Shown piece by piece: positions 44,700-57,733 of a stretch of 64,000 nt of DNA. The DNA comes from Ilyonectria destructans (taxonomy: Eukaryota > Ascomycota > Sordariomycetes > Hypocreales > Nectriaceae). The stretch lies in the NCBI GenBank assembly GCA_020740775.1, contig JAHEWK010000022.1:918733-982732 (forward strand), in the 5' to 3' direction. The notes beneath the pieces were generated by a model. It was not told where the DNA came from, ran no database searches, and worked only from the letters and a program-made list of their open reading frames with translations. Each line of letters begins with the position of its first letter. Position 1 is the first letter of the stretch. Both the position numbers and the translations under genes were made by a program.

Positions 44700-46734
44700 C
44701 GTTAGCGTGTTTGTCGTGACTGTTCCCTCTAAGTACCGTCATAAGGTAGCAAGTGTACAAGTGCAGGTACGATAGTGGGAGTTGCCACTGCAAGTGAGAT
44801 AGATGACGGAACGGGCGTACCAACAAACCCAGTGTTCGAATGATGCGGTATTTGCAGTGGCGGTGGCAGCCTCGACAATCGTTTTGATATTGGGAATGAT
44901 GTTGTTGGGTGGGGGAATCGGTTCGGTACACCGACTGTCTGCTGGGTGACGGCCGGGACGTCGAGATGGAAAAAAGCGAACGCGTTAGGATAGGATATCG
45001 TGTCGGAGTGTGAGCTTCGGGGAAGTGGAAAGAGGACGACCCGTCTCGAGGGTTCGTGTGCAGCCGACGGTTGTGTTCAGACACGGGAAGTTGGGCCAAC
45101 GTTGGCTCAGTCTCGTCGTTGGGGCCGACTGTACGCGTTTCTAATGTCCGTAGATGATTAGACATGATCATGGTTGGGATACATAAGCCAAAAACTTACT
45201 CCGACTAACTCCTCTTGTTTACTGCAGTGTGCAAGTCGTGACTGGTACCATGGGACTGAGAGGTTGGTAGAGGCCCGTCTTGAATGAAGTCGGAGGGTCT
45301 GAGACTGGACTCACACCCACCTACTAGGCTGAGAATGTGCTGACAGTCGCTGATGTGTTGCCTGTAGGTATCGATCTGTGGCGCGCTTCCGTATTCTCGC
45401 ACCAGATGAAAGTCTGTGGCTAGACAGAGAAACGGAGAAACACGAAAACCTATCCAGCTGCAAATCCAAGAGTATGCCGGGCGCCGGACAGCCGTAGGCC
45501 AGTGTGTCGCTCGGCCTGTACGTGGCTTCCAGGGATAAAACAGGTGAGAGAGATGCCCGATGTACCGGTGTGCACAAGTGTGGGATGGGCGAGTTCTGGA
45601 CTCGTGTAGTGAGAATTGAGATGAGCGGGTGAAGCTGAGGTGGTGGAAACAGGGCCGGGGTCGAAATATCTCGCCCCAGGTTGGTGCAAGGGCGGGGTTC
45701 CCGGAATCTATCCGCCACAATATTGGAGTGCCTCAATAAGACTATGACCCCTTGTCCATGCCGCCCAAGGACGATTCCACTAGGGCATCGGGGGCCTGTT
45801 CGTAGTCTCAGGGCACCAACAGGGCCCATTTACAGGGGGAGGGAGCTGAACCGGCGTGTCACATTGTAAAAACACCCCGGATGAGGGTGTTGTTCAAGGG
45901 TGGATGGACAGGGCGCCGACTAGGATGCAAAATTGGTGGGTCTTTCCTTTGTCCGGCAATCTGGATCCCTCGGAAGCGATCTTTTTTTGTGCCGGGACTA
46001 CCAGACCAAGCACTCCAGCCTAAGGACTCGGCCTGTTGGTAGGTACCGACCCAAGTACATCGCCCTGTCGCAGCTGTACCTCGGGCATTGACCCATTGCT
46101 ACTCCCGAATCACAGCACGCGAGCCGAACGGGGAGAATTCCCCTGTGGCCCGGCACTCAGAAGGATGACCCATAACTTGTAACCTTGCTGGTGTCCGATG
46201 AAGAGAAATGCGCGTTGAGACGCGACGACACGTGTAAGTAAGAAAACAAACTAAAAAGCGAGGGCGTTTGCGTTACGAATGTGGAGATGACAGAGACTGC
46301 AGAGCAGGCTGATATTCGGTGGGGGGAAGAGATCAAAGAGGAGCTGGACCTTGTGAACCTAACCAAGATGAACAACAGCTTCCACACGTTCAACTACGCG
46401 GGCACGACATTGCTGTTCATGAGCCCTTTATGGATGGAATATCTTGAGATACATCAATCAATACACCAAGTTACAGGTATGCGATTGTGTAAGACCAGAA
46501 AATGATAAAAATTGATGCGACAGAAAACTGCCAGAGAATCCTCGTGCCCTGTGACTCCAGCTACCCATATACACTTGTTCCTGTTTACTTCCATTCCCTG
46601 GCCATCTGCTGCTTGACCTCAGGCTTTAACGGGCCATCTTTGCCGCCTCGCTGCCGCCTTTCCCCTTGGCGCGGACACCTCCAGCATTTTCCTCGGCGTT
46701 GTCTAGATCCGCGGCTCCCTTCTTACCCATTCCG
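44700..46734. other. Upstream of the SUMO ligase gene; no gene supported
   Basis: About 2 kb. A plus-strand frame at 46281-46475 (VNLTKMNNSFHTFNYAGTTLLF) ends at a GTATGC donor with a GACAG acceptor at 46522 and may be an orphan exon. The rest is low-complexity or random in composition. Confidence 0.4.
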
Positions 46735-47112
46735 TCCTCGAGAGGTTGCTTTTCTTCGTCCTTATTGTATCTTGTGTTGTTTTGTATTGGTTTATTCTGG
46801 ATTGGGTAGAGAGATAATTGATACTCTCTACCGCAAAGTACACCCGATATTGCCTTGGTTTAACTTAATCTTTGGCGTCTCATTCGAACACAAGTCTCAT
46901 GGCCGTGATTCTGGAAACAAAAGTGAAGGTGGTTCTTGAACTAACCATATATTCATTCGAATCTATATTCATATGGTCTAAGGTGTGTCCTATAATGAGG
47001 CGAAGCATTGCTATCTGTCCCAACACAAATCATACCTGAGGACCTCTGAACCATGGGAGTGCCCCAACCCAAATTGCTTCACCATCACCAGTGTCGCTGT
47101 CTTGCACCACCC

Positions 47113-48441
47113 CTACCGAATTCTTTTAGTTAAACAACACTTCTTGGCGCCGAATAAAGGCCCATCGCCTGAATCCCCGTCGGAGCTGTTGCCGAGAACC
47201 TCCGAGACCTCGCGTTTCCGTTTGCCGCCCTCATGCTTCTCCGGGTCTTTCTCCCACGTCTCCATCTCCTTATCGTTGAATTCCCCAACCACGTCATGCC
47301 CTAACGCATTGCCGAGTCGTTCGCGCAGGCCCAGAACGGGCCAAATGGGTACTCGTGTGAATTCGATCTTGATTCCAGAAAGCTCTGTCTTTTCCTCACC
47401 CTGCGTTGCCTTGAATGGATTATGAAACTTCTCTAAAATCTCCTTCGTTACGTACGCAGTGTACACAATGAAGTTATATATATCTGTTTCATGTGTCAAG
47501 ATTCTCAGTGTGACATCTCGGAAATTGGGTTTTGGCTTCGGAGTCATCAGCTCGCCTCTCTGCGATTTTCTCCGCGATTTTCTCCGCGCTGGCGCTGGGT
47601 AGAAATACCTCTGTGCCATTGCTAAGAAAATACCCACGAAGTACGCGTCTTGGTCCGAGTTGGACGGTGCCAACAATCTCACCATACGCTGAGTTAGTCT
47701 CTTCACGGGCTCGTTCTCACTCCCCCCTGGGCTTGGCCAAATGCGGAACGTGTTGCTTCGCATTTCGGCAAGCTGGTTCTTTCCAATATAGCACACCATC
47801 GGTACGTTGGTTGGACCTTGTGATGCGGTGGAAGGGGACGTGGGCAGGTTGAAAGAATCAGCTGGACGTGTCGAGACTGAGCGAAAGGACGAGTATGATG
47901 AGTTGGACTCATCGGAGGGGAAGTTCCACATGATCTCCACGAAGATCGCATCTCGGTAGACACGACCACCAAAATACAGGTGCAGTCTTTGTTTGTAACA
48001 CGGTTTGTCGAAAGGTCGGGGCCACAACGTCTTGAGTACCATCTCAACAGCCTCGACGTGAGGAGATTGCCTCGTGTCAGATGAAAAGATACAATTAAGG
48101 GAGTTGATGAGGGTCACGGTGGTATGCGATGGTCGCAAGTGGCCATTCGAAGGCGGCTGGCCAGGACTCGTATCCGGTTTTGGGCTATCACATGGCCGTA
48201 GCTGTTCCCACCGCGTCCCAAGGAGCTGTGCGTGCTGATCAGTCCAGCGGATGGGGCGCACGAAGAGCGATGTGCCGGAGTGCTGGTAGAACAGATCGTA
48301 GAGGGAGTTCTCAGCCGGGCGGTAGATGCGACACCGCGCCGTGGAGGCCGCGGGGGGGGCGACGGGCACTCGGGATTCCATTGGCGTCGAGCTCAATGAC
48401 GGGTTGGGGGGCAGGTTAAAGAAGGGGCACAAGGTTACCAT
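47113..48441 (-). CDS. Protein of unknown function, intact copy of a duplicated gene
   Basis: The ATG at 48441 (MVTLCPFFNLPPN) is chosen because a TATATA box sits about 85 bp upstream; the frame is open beyond it from a TTG. The protein is 442 aa. It has an N-terminal Pro-rich part, IYRPAENSLYDLF, a DSP-containing stretch, a central region with VEMVLKTLWPRPF and LHLYFGGRVYRDA, a basic RRKSRRKSQR cluster near residue 305, and TLRILTHETDIYNFIVYTAYVTKEILEKF. The tail is Lys/Glu-rich with a KRKR basic cluster, suggesting a nuclear location. No catalytic motif is visible and I do not recognise the family. A decayed copy lies at 27565-29400. Confidence 0.6.
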   Translation of the reverse strand: MVTLCPFFNLPPNPSLSSTPMESRVPVAPPAASTARCRIYRPAENSLYDLFYQHSGTSLFVRPIRWTDQHAQLLGTRWEQLRPCDSPKPDTSPGQPPSNGHLRPSHTTVTLINSLNCIFSSDTRQSPHVEAVEMVLKTLWPRPFDKPCYKQRLHLYFGGRVYRDAIFVEIMWNFPSDESNSSYSSFRSVSTRPADSFNLPTSPSTASQGPTNVPMVCYIGKNQLAEMRSNTFRIWPSPGGSENEPVKRLTQRMVRLLAPSNSDQDAYFVGIFLAMAQRYFYPAPARRKSRRKSQRGELMTPKPKPNFRDVTLRILTHETDIYNFIVYTAYVTKEILEKFHNPFKATQGEEKTELSGIKIEFTRVPIWPVLGLRERLGNALGHDVVGEFNDKEMETWEKDPEKHEGGKRKREVSEVLGNSSDGDSGDGPLFGAKKCCLTKRIR

Positions 48442-48524
48442 CTCTACTAGGGCGCGCAGCTGATTGACGAAGCGGTCGTTGCCAAACAAGCTGTACGGTG
48501 AGTGAAAGGGTCTCGGTGACGGCT

Positions 48525-48530
48525 ATATAT
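48525..48530 (-). promoter_or_regulatory. TATA box of the 48441 gene
   Basis: TATATA, about 85 bp before the ATG. The same GGCTATATAT sequence is kept at 29384 in the decayed copy. Confidence 0.5.
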
Positions 48531-48535
48531 GTAGC

Positions 48536-51500
48536 CACACTCCTTTGAAGGAGTGATTGGCACGGGCTTGCGAAAAAGCAAAAGGGGTATCCGAGGATGC
48601 CTCGCCAAGATTGATGAGGTTAGATCTTTGCAATGCGACGAGTAGGCCATCCGTAGCTGTGCCTGTTGATGGTGCACGGGCGATGGAAACCAGGAATCAC
48701 GCACCCAAAACCAACGCGGGCCAATTTTTCTAGCAACAAAGGACCCAACGTGAATTGTCACTGGTCAGTCGCGGGTACGTTACACTTTGCCAGTGCATTT
48801 ACACGTAATTGAAACATCCTCGCACTGTACTGTACTTTCCCTCGATAATGAGAGCGTATCTTAGAGGACCATTAATATAGGATAGAAACAGAGACTTTTC
48901 CGAGAGGAGAAGTACATAATTTCCTTTAAGCCTCGTTTCAGTCAATCAGAGGTATCAAGTACCGAATGTCCAACAAAGGATGGTGTGTGAAGCACGCCAC
49001 TGCCAGCAACTCCGATGGTCTCATCGTCAAGGGTTGCGGACAGACTTGAAAGAGATCCTTGCGACGGAGATAGGAACGGAGGTGCAGGATGATGCGAATA
49101 GGGTAGAGGGCGTCGAAGTTAAACAGGGAATATTGGCCTCGTTAAAGCTATGCGGGGACATAAAATTTACTCCCAAGCTTCCAGGCGCAGCTTGAACCAT
49201 GAAAGCGCCGTCCGTATCAACCAGATTTATCCGCGACACTCGAAATTTTTTTTAACACATTGGCTATCCCATCCATTGAACACGGGCCACATCCCTTACA
49301 CGAAAGGATCTTTGTTAATTGAACGTTTATTTGTCATGTGAGCGATTAACGAGCACGTAGCGAGCTCCTTACTGCCATTCAGATTCAGCGGCCGTCCACA
49401 TGTTAAGCCTGCTATCATGAGTCAAAGTGCTTCGACCTTGGTGCGAATGGTTACGGAGAGTCAGAAGAGCGTAGCCTAACATGTTTTAACTAGAAGGTAG
49501 CCTGTCTGTCGAAGTTGTGGTAGGTATGGCAAGCCGACCCGGCCTACCCTGGAACGAAGAAAATGACGAGGTGCTACGAGGGGTCGATGCGAACAATCTA
49601 ACACTGAAGATCTTATTCCCATTTTTCCTAATTACAATGAGACAAACATATGCGACCTATATTCAACTTCTCAGTCTAATCATGCGCCATTCTGAGGCAA
49701 AGTGGCAGGGCTTTATGCACAATAGGGAGTGAAGAGGACAGACGAGCCGCAGTTATTAGGCTTGAGTGATCACAGGCGGTCGCCGGATCCAGCGATAGAT
49801 GTCCATATCTCGACACCTGTTTCCGACACCTGACGCGCAAAGACTATGCTATCTTGATTCGAGTTCCGTATGATGTGTTTGACTCGCTGCTCCATGGCGA
49901 TCTCTGCCAATGCGAATTGGCTACAGCACCCAACTAATGGTCGTCCGTCCCGAGTAACGAACTTGCAATCAGGACAGCGGTAGTCCAGACATTTCAGGTT
50001 CAAACAGACTTGAATCTTATCATTGGTTCTGTGCCAGCACTATTAACGTAAGGAATATTCGGTAGTAGCTTGGGGGATAGATATACCCGACAGCAAACCC
50101 AAAAAGGAGCCTTCATTTTCCGCTGATGTTCAAATGAGTGGATGATCGTGTTTTAGTTGAACTGGCTAAAGGAAAGCTTTGTGGGAGGGGACATAGAATT
50201 GCTCGCCCTTTAAATACTGTTGATTACCTGCATCATCGCCCCGAAATAGGGGTGCATGGGAGGCCTTACTTCGTTTAATGCTAGTGGCAAGAGGACGCAC
50301 CACCCTCACCATGAGATAGGGGTCCCTTGTCTAGCAGGCCCTGTTGTTTGCATGATACGGGTGACTATGGGTCCGATGATATAAGTGGAAGCTTGCGCCA
50401 CCATCTGTCCCCCATCGTTTGGTTTAACGAACTCGCATACACCCTCACCACCATGGGAAATTCGGAGCTTCCGCGCGGCAATGGGCTATTATGGTGCGGC
50501 TGCGTGGCACACCCTGACGACGCAAGACAACAAACCAAAGGGCTGGCCCGTACTCTAGCCGGTGTCGTGAGGTCCTATATTCGTCAGGTCCTCGGGGCAT
50601 CTAAGTCCGCATCGGTCAGGTATCTGCATGCAGAAGTGTTATTCCCTCTACTCGACCTATGGCTGAACGCGAGGGTCGCCCACTTTCGGTAAACACGAAA
50701 AGACTCGGGATTAACCACCAAATCCATCAAGGCCTGCCACAAGATCCGACATAACATCATTTGAGCCCCCGGGTGAGACCGAGCCAGCCCAACTGCAAGA
50801 ACAGAGGACTTACCTCTACAGGACTAGTACCCAGACCCAAAGGGGCACCTTGAAATCAGATGGGCAGACAGATGACATACAGAATCGCGACTCGTCATCG
50901 AGGCGAACCCAAGGCGGCCGAGCCCTGCAGAACGCCCTCCTAATAAAAGAGGCATTAAGATCCACAAACCGCTCCACAAGGCAGAATCATTAATACTCGT
51001 CCAGGCACTGACGCGATATATGGGGTTAAAGACGTATCTCCTGCGCCGCCGTGTCCCCGGGGCGACCTCGGCCAGATGCCAGCGCGGTGGAGGGGCTGAC
51101 ACAGCAGTGGAAGAGTTGAACAGTGGAAGCAATTGCATAGAGGCACCGGTATCTTCCAGGACTTCAAGAAAATACAGGCGAAGCCGGGCCGGCAGCGACC
51201 TACGCCCAGCCACACTCCAGCATTTCAGCTTTGCACAGAACTCATACGCGAATGGATGAGCAAGGCTTCACCAACACGGGGTAAAGGAGACGCTGAGGCG
51301 TGGACAGCATGAAGGCGGGCTGAGGGCAGGCTATTACATGTTGGTGCTCTGACCTCCATAGTTCCGGGCTTCAACTCTAGTACAGCTTACTAAAGGAAGA
51401 TGTTGGATCCGGTACGCCCAAGTCAATCAGAGCAATTGTATTCAAGACGATAGTGGAGACCAAAGATGATGATTGTATTGATGTTCTTGCTTGCTTCCGG

Positions 51501-52076
51501 ACCCCTCTTTCCGTGATGGATTTTGCTGTCAATCTCACTCACCTCTATGACTAAGATCAGGATATTGATGTATCAGAGGACTGTGTCACCCGAGGGTCAA
51601 TCCAACAGAAGACATTAGGTGGTAGTACTACTCCTTCACGTCTTTATTTCTTTACACTAGGTCGCTTGAGTGTGGCGGGAAATGGCCATCAGCTCAATGT
51701 ATTAACGGAATGCTCCGTTTGAGCTACATGCACCATACTTCCTCCTCATAAAGTCCGAAAAGAGTCTACGTAGGAAACATTGAGATTCGTGTTCACTGGC
51801 TTCGAGAGTTGTCTCCCGATAACCCGCATGGGCTATCTGGATTTGCATAGCCATAGATTAGAGGCATATCAAATGATAAAAAACAACCGCGCTCCAGCTC
51901 TTGATTCTATCTACCTAAGGTTCTACAATAGAGAGCCCCAACTCGTCACCTTGACCTGTCCGACAGTGTTAATTCGCCACCAGGCCCCGCCAACGGCTTG
52001 CGTCTTTTCGCCCGTTCTGATTGGGACTGGGGTTTAGTCAATTCAGCCGGTTGATCATCGTCTTATCCATGTCATT
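48536..52076. other. Gene-poor stretch
   Basis: About 3.5 kb. A minus-strand frame at 50012-49770 (LKCLDYRCPDCKFVTRDGRPLVGCC) has a CxxC and coding-like composition but starts without ATG and may be an orphan exon. A minus frame at 51213-50824 contains EVLEDTGAS, vaguely retropepsin-like, but is not convincing. Confidence 0.4.
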
Positions 52077-53170
52077 CTACTTCAATAGGTTATTGAGGCT
52101 CATAACCGACGGGTTCCCTTTACTTGTTTGCTGGCCAAAGCTCTGCCCCTGTTGTCGAGGCGGTATTGACGCTCCACTGGAGCAGTTTTGTGGCGTTGAG
52201 GATCGACCACTTGGAGCAGCATCTAGGCTGCTATGGTTTGAACATTTAGCTGGGAACCTTCCTCGACGATCTTCCTCAACAACTGCTCCGGGTGGGGGCA
52301 GCCTGTACCCTTCGTCTTGCTCCTCCGAGGTCCTGCGGCGGCGTTTTCCAGCGGTCCTCGCGTCTCCGTAGGATGATAACGACTCGGTGGGCGGCTGAAC
52401 TGGCGGGCGGTAGTTTTCTGAAGGTGGCGCACCAGGTGGAGGCCGCTGGTAAGGACCTTGGGGATGAGGTGCTGGTCCCGAACCGGGAGCCAGGGGTTGG
52501 CCATATGCACCAAAGAGCTGAGTGCCTGGCGGGATGCCGCCGGGAACTACAGAAACCGGGATGAATGCCGTCGAGTTCGATGACGAGACAGGTTGGAAGA
52601 TACATTTCTGGTTCATCCGGGCACAGTTTTTGCACTTGCCTCCCGGAGCGCTTTGGTAACCACTGCATCGAATCTATGAATGTTAACCACATGGAACAGG
52701 CGGGACCCATGGCGCACATCACATACTTTTCTCCTTCGGCAGTAGTTGCAGGCAATCGAGGTACGCTGCCTGGGGGCTGCCTGAGTTAAGAGAGGCGCGG
52801 CACCTAGCCCCCTAGGAGGGTTCTCGTCGAAGTAGCCATGAGGGGGCGGGGGACCCTGATCCGGTTGTCCCCAATAAGCGTGGTAGGGATCCGAGGAGTA
52901 CGGCTCTTGGCCACACCCGGGCCCACGAGGAACGCGGCTGTTGTAGTAGCCGTCCCGCTGGTCTGGCGGCGGGTAGGCAAGAGACCCAGGGCCAGTTTGA
53001 GGCTGGAGCGGAGGAAGATACGTGGGCTGTTGCTGAGGCATGCCCTGCTGGTCTGGAGACGAAAAGCTATTGAAATCCTGCCACTGGAGGTCGCGAGTAT
53101 GGCCGTTTCCTGGGGCTGTGAACTGTAGGTCGCTACTAGGGCCGTAGATGGATGCGAGGAGGGCGTCCAT
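52077..53170 (-). CDS. Zn2Cys6 (Gal4-type) transcription regulator, compact
   Basis: Exons are 53170-52727 and 52673-52077, with a 53-bp intron (donor GTATGT, acceptor CATAG), giving 346 aa. The intron falls inside the zinc cluster, and splicing restores it perfectly: C141, C144, C151, C162, C165, C172 (CNYCRRRKIRC...CKNC...C). The first 135 residues are Pro/Gln/Gly-rich, after the start MDALLASIYGPSSDLQF. The part after the cluster is also low-complexity, with FIPVSVVPGG and GTQLFGAYGQPL stretches, and a basic KRRRR cluster. There is no visible fungal-specific middle homology domain. It is probably a sequence-specific DNA-binding protein in the nucleus; target unknown. This GC-rich, intact gene contrasts with the transposon-derived surroundings. 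Confidence 0.85.
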
Positions 53171-56100
53171 CGTGCCAGATGGGCTCGGAGAGCGTGATCT
53201 AGGGTGGCTAATGGTACTGATGTCGGTTCTAGTTCTCCGCTGTGGCGATAGTGCGGATTATGCTCCTTCAATAGACGGTAGTTGTGCTATGTCAATACAG
53301 GAGGGTGATTGGTGGCTGGTAGATGTCCAGGGTTTCTATGAGAAAACCGAGAGGTCAATTGCTTTGGGGGAGGGCAACGAGGGAGCGAGGGTCGAGAGGA
53401 TAAAGAAGGTATTAAATAAGGGAGGTGTCTGGAAGATTACAGTGGGGGACAGGCACAACGACGCGTTGTCGTGCCGTCCATGCTCAGGGGGCCGACTAAC
53501 ATACACTCGCCCGGGGGGGAAGCAGCGAACCATGGGATGGACCACGGACGCCTTATAGTGGATGGCAAATAGTGTTCTCGCCATGCACGGGCAGGATTGA
53601 GTGGCGCACTAGATCTGACATTTATTGGATGATTTCCGTAGTCATAACCCCTGGCAATGACAGCACGAGCCTTGGGGTGCCCTCATGCGGCAAGGCACAC
53701 TGTTGCCTTGCACCAGGGAAGCAAACCAACTTCTTATCTCCACCAAATGAAGTATCACCACCCCTTGTGCCTACTAATCCATAGCTGCCTTTTTCTTTTT
53801 GCAGACAGTGAACTACATTGAGGGGAGGAGGCAAGGCCAAGCTTGTAATAGGTGACCCTTGCCAGCCTCACAGCCTAATTTTAACGGAGGAACTCGGAGT
53901 CTCAGCCAGGCCAAACAGTGGTTTACAGGAGGCCCTGCGTCCTTGTTAGAGTAATGAGCTCACTCCGGATTATAGAAGACATGGCCGCCGTCGCTCACAC
54001 AATTGTCATCAGCCAATCGATGTACACCCTCTGCAAGTCGTGTCTTCGCATTACACGCAAGCAATATATTGCCTGCCAGTTCTGGCTATCAGTACTGCTG
54101 CCATCCTCATGTCTCAGGGTGTCGCTGCTCTCTGTTTCTGTCTCGGTCTGCGACGAGGCGCGGCCAGGTGGGTTGGCGTAATCTTAGTCTACGTATAGCA
54201 GTAGGGACGAGTGCCATGGTGCAAATCATAAGGGCCGGGGTTCTCGTTGTCGTTCATGGCAGGCATGAATTGGCCGCCACCCTGACAGTCTCCTCTTGGC
54301 CAAACCGGCCAAACCGGCCTTATAGATAATATGACCGGCCGATCCGCGCCCGGCAACCTGAACTAACAGCCGTCATGGCAGGTTCGGACAAGGCGCCTGA
54401 ACCAATACCGGCAATAACGAAATGCTCTGATCAGTCATACTATTCGTCAGGAGTCTGACCCCTACATGTCTCAAAACACACCATTACATCTGAGGTCTTG
54501 CGGGCTGACTATATTGTGACTATTTGGCAATCTACTTCGAACTGGACGAAGTGATCAACTCCAATGCACTAGCGTTAGTGGCTCGCTGGCTATAGCCAGT
54601 GCAGTTACCCTATAGCTCTTGACTTCCAAGCATCCCAACAGCTTCCTGGTGAAGCGTAGAAATACAGAGGCTTGAATTGAGTCGTACCTTTGTCTTTCGC
54701 ATGGCTTCAGCTCGTTGAGAGCTATGCTATGTAGACGGCATCCGGTCTCTGTGCACAGAGTGAGCCTGTGTGCGCAGTGGTGCGACACAACCCAATACTC
54801 TAGGTCAGCTTGACTCGCCACTCGCCTGTTCGTCGTGTGACACGGGAACACATATTTTTCGCATGTGCAACTGCCATTGTGTTTCGCCCCATAGAGATAT
54901 TGCATCGCTGTTACGATTTTTCTGTAGCTTTTTGGGATAGCTGAACGTGGCGAGAAGTACGCTGTTTTCCTCGACGTGGAGATGCTGGTAGGGCATTTCT
55001 AGTGGGAGGTGCGGCACTTCCAAGGCCCGTTGGCTGCGATGCTGAGGGACAACACAATTCACATGTATTCCACCAGTGACCACTGCTCTAGTATTGTGGA
55101 TAAAGACCCATTTCGTGAGAACATCCACGATTAGAAGAGACACTCTGCTGGTGGCGGCAGCATTGCGCCAGGCATAACAGTGGCTGAGGTCTGGCCTGAT
55201 GGCGAGTGAAAGACGCATTTTGCCATGGCGGACCATTCCCCCCGACACCGCTAACGCGGGCGCCTGGTTGTAGCGTATTGGAGACCAAGTGCGACGCGAC
55301 CAAACGCGACGAAGCGACGGCCTGTGCTTGGGCACATCGATCAGCACCAGCAAAAGCATGGCGAGTTTCGTTCGCCGCCGGTTCTCTGGCAGTGACTTCG
55401 CCTGGTCCGCAACACTGGTATCGGCCGATCGTAATGCATTTGCGCACAACTTCGGTGGCTACATGGCTCTGCACCACTAGTTATTCGGCCCGCTCCGAGA
55501 TCGCCGCCATTCTGTAGATGTCAATTGCCGCGACCAAAAGCTAGTATGAACCTGGATTGAGCAGCCCAGCCAATGCCGAGGATGTCCGACGCGTCCGACG
55601 CGTCTCAAAGCTGGTCTCATTGGTCTGACAGGGCTAGCGAGAGTGGCAGTGACCGTGCAGTCCATGACACCAGTCTATCCCACCCACTATTTCTTCGGCA
55701 TCAGCGCCGGAAAAGCCCTTCTCGGAATCTTTCCATTTCCATTCCCTTACTGAGAATGGAGCCGGCGTCGAAATCTCGCACGCCACGTCCACCATCAACA
55801 GCATTATTGTGTTGTCTACCTATGGTGGAAGTGTCTCCTGGTTGGCTCCCTGGTTCCTCCCGGCATCCATGGGTGAAGTCTTACGAATGATACCCTGATG
55901 CAAATGATAGCAAATTTATTTCGCGGGCCAGTGGACACGCGTCGACAAGGCGGTTTTTTGGCTTTAAAAAATAAAAATAAAAAAGCCTGCTGTGGATAGT
56001 GAGACCTAGCAAGGCAAACTCACGAATTGTCTGACAGCATACCCTTGCGCGTTTCGTGTTGCGCGTGACGCATTACGCGTTACGCCACAGCGCGCAATAT

Positions 56101-56227
56101 CTTAGATAGTGCTTAGTAATGTACATGCATCAAAGCTGAGCGATTTTCTCACAACCGAAAAAAAGCGCGTTACGCACTCCACGCGCGAAATCATTTCAGC
56201 ACCTGCCTGGCTTTGATACAGTTCATA
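53171..56227. other. Gene-poor stretch
   Basis: About 3 kb with no supportable gene. Small repeats occur: GGCCAAACC units near 54298-54320, GTCCGACGC units at 55586-55606, and GCGTTACGC-type words at 56045-56190, which include ACGCGT (the fungal MCB element) at about 56075. Confidence 0.45.
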
Positions 56228-57733
56228 ATGACCGCCAACCAAGATGGGGAGGCGGAAGCTATTAGCGCGATCGCCAAAGAATTCAGAGTCGTCCTCCAAC
56301 AAAAACATGAAATACGAGCACCTCGGCATCTCAACGATATTTTGGCTGAGTCATATTCTTTTTTCTTCCCAGGCAGTGCTCCCTCAAGCCGTACTCCCGA
56401 CGAGTCGGTTCTTCGATACCCTGCTCCCCAAGACTTTCCAGTCGACGAGGTGGCTCCTCCAGTCACTGCTCCCCAAGACTCTCCTCTCAACGCCCGCGCG
56501 CATTCCTTGCTTGTGGGCAAATCCAAAAAAAAAATAACCTTGATTGCGCTGCTTCTAGCATTGCGAGATTCCCCAACACTCGACGTAAAGATCAGGAAGT
56601 TGTCGGAAGAAGGCATCATCAACCTGATTGAGGAAACCGAAAAGATTCCACGCGATGAAAGTATTGACAAGCTAATTGAGCATACCTTTGTCAGTTCCGC
56701 TCGGGGACAAAAAAGAGCCAGTAAGTTTGAGGCTAAGCAGATCTATACCCCCTGACTTATTTTATTAGACGACTGGGACGCAATTTATCATGCACGCAAA
56801 CGCCATCGCAGTGTCGACCATCCGCCCACAAGTCCATCTATAGTAGCCGGGACTCGACCACTCCGATCCTCCGAGCGCCTCCTCGATACGATCGGTGAAA
56901 CGGGTATAGCAAGCACCATGCTACAATCACAAGATACTATACCTATACCCCAGAACCTCCGCATTGAATCTGCAACCAGCAGTGGAGGTGGCGATAGTGT
57001 CGATGTGGTGAACCAACCTCCCGTCGAACAAATCGCGCATGCGGCCGCACCTTCAAGCTATCCGGTCGTCAACACAAGCACCATGGCAGCATCGCAACGT
57101 ACCCTGGACGCACCTCAGAGCCTTGAAACTATACGCCATAGTGCGAGTAGTAATGGTGCGCGTTATGTGGCGGAACCTCAAACTGATGACGGCTTTACCC
57201 CGTTCGACGGTTGCATAGCCAAACGCCCTATAGCCCAACACTTGCACCTGGTCTTCACAACTCAACACGTATGTGATAACATCGTGAGGGTAGCGGGATT
57301 TAATGCGTCCGTTGGGCTCTGGTGGGGGGATGGTGCCACTGTCGATGCACGGTTTAGTTTTCACGTCGAGGATGGAATGGACTCGGAACTAGCCCTTGCG
57401 TTGTATGGTGTCCGCATCCATAAATGGCACAACCACCGAGTCTTGTCTTACAAGACTGGTGGAAAGGTGATTATTGAGGAGGGCTGCAGCAGCACATTGA
57501 CAGAAGCTGATTTGGCGCACGTCGGTACTGAACTCGGTGAGCATTTTATGCCGGCGATCTTGAATAGTCTTGAAAGGAGGGTACAGGAAATCTTGTGGGG
57601 GGGCATGCAAGCAAAGACGAACTGTGTACAGATGAAGATCTATAGTGACCTGAAATTCAAGACTCGGGTGGATGTATGGGGAAATGTCGATGTCCTGTCA
57701 TCGCTGATGGAGACCCTTACATCGGGAAATTAA
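56228..57733 (+). CDS. Two-exon gene of unknown function
   Basis: The start is the ATG at 56228 (MTANQDGEAEAISAIAKEF). Exons are 56228-56720 and 56769-57733, with a 48-bp intron (donor GTAAGT, branch CTGAC, acceptor TTAG), giving 485 aa. The N-terminal ~165 residues are helical (FRVVLQQKHEIRAPRHLNDIL; ITLIALLLALRDSPTLDVKI). A basic, Ser/Pro-rich linker follows (ARKRHRSVDHPP). The C-terminal ~180 residues look folded, with LHLVFTTQHVCDNIVRVAGF, WWGDGATVD, HNHRVLSYKTGGKVIIEEG-like strands and LERRVQEILWGGM. No family is recognised. Its stop codon overlaps that of a convergent exon on the other strand. Confidence 0.7.

Larger units (their letters stand above)
46735..48535. repeat. Duplicated block, copy 2 (intact)
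   Basis: Collinear with 27565-29400 about 19 kb upstream, in direct orientation. It contains the last codons of a paralogue of the 26496 gene (RLLFFVLIVSCV) at its left edge and a complete minus-strand gene with its TATA box. Confidence 0.75.

Noticed and set aside
44647..45829. Several overlapping 80-175 codon frames upstream of the SUMO ligase gene
   Set aside because: Low-complexity composition, mutually overlapping in different frames, no domains; more likely promoter and 5' UTR.
46281..46939. Two-exon gene on the plus strand
   Set aside because: Donor and acceptor look fine, but the second frame is not coding-like and it runs into the duplicated block; kept only as a note.
50824..51213. 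Retropepsin-like EDTGAS in a minus-strand frame
   Set aside because: A single short motif without the rest of the domain is too weak.
52021..53128. Plus-strand frames opposite the Zn2Cys6 gene
   Set aside because: They are antisense shadows of a GC-rich coding sequence with a reconstructed zinc cluster on the minus strand.
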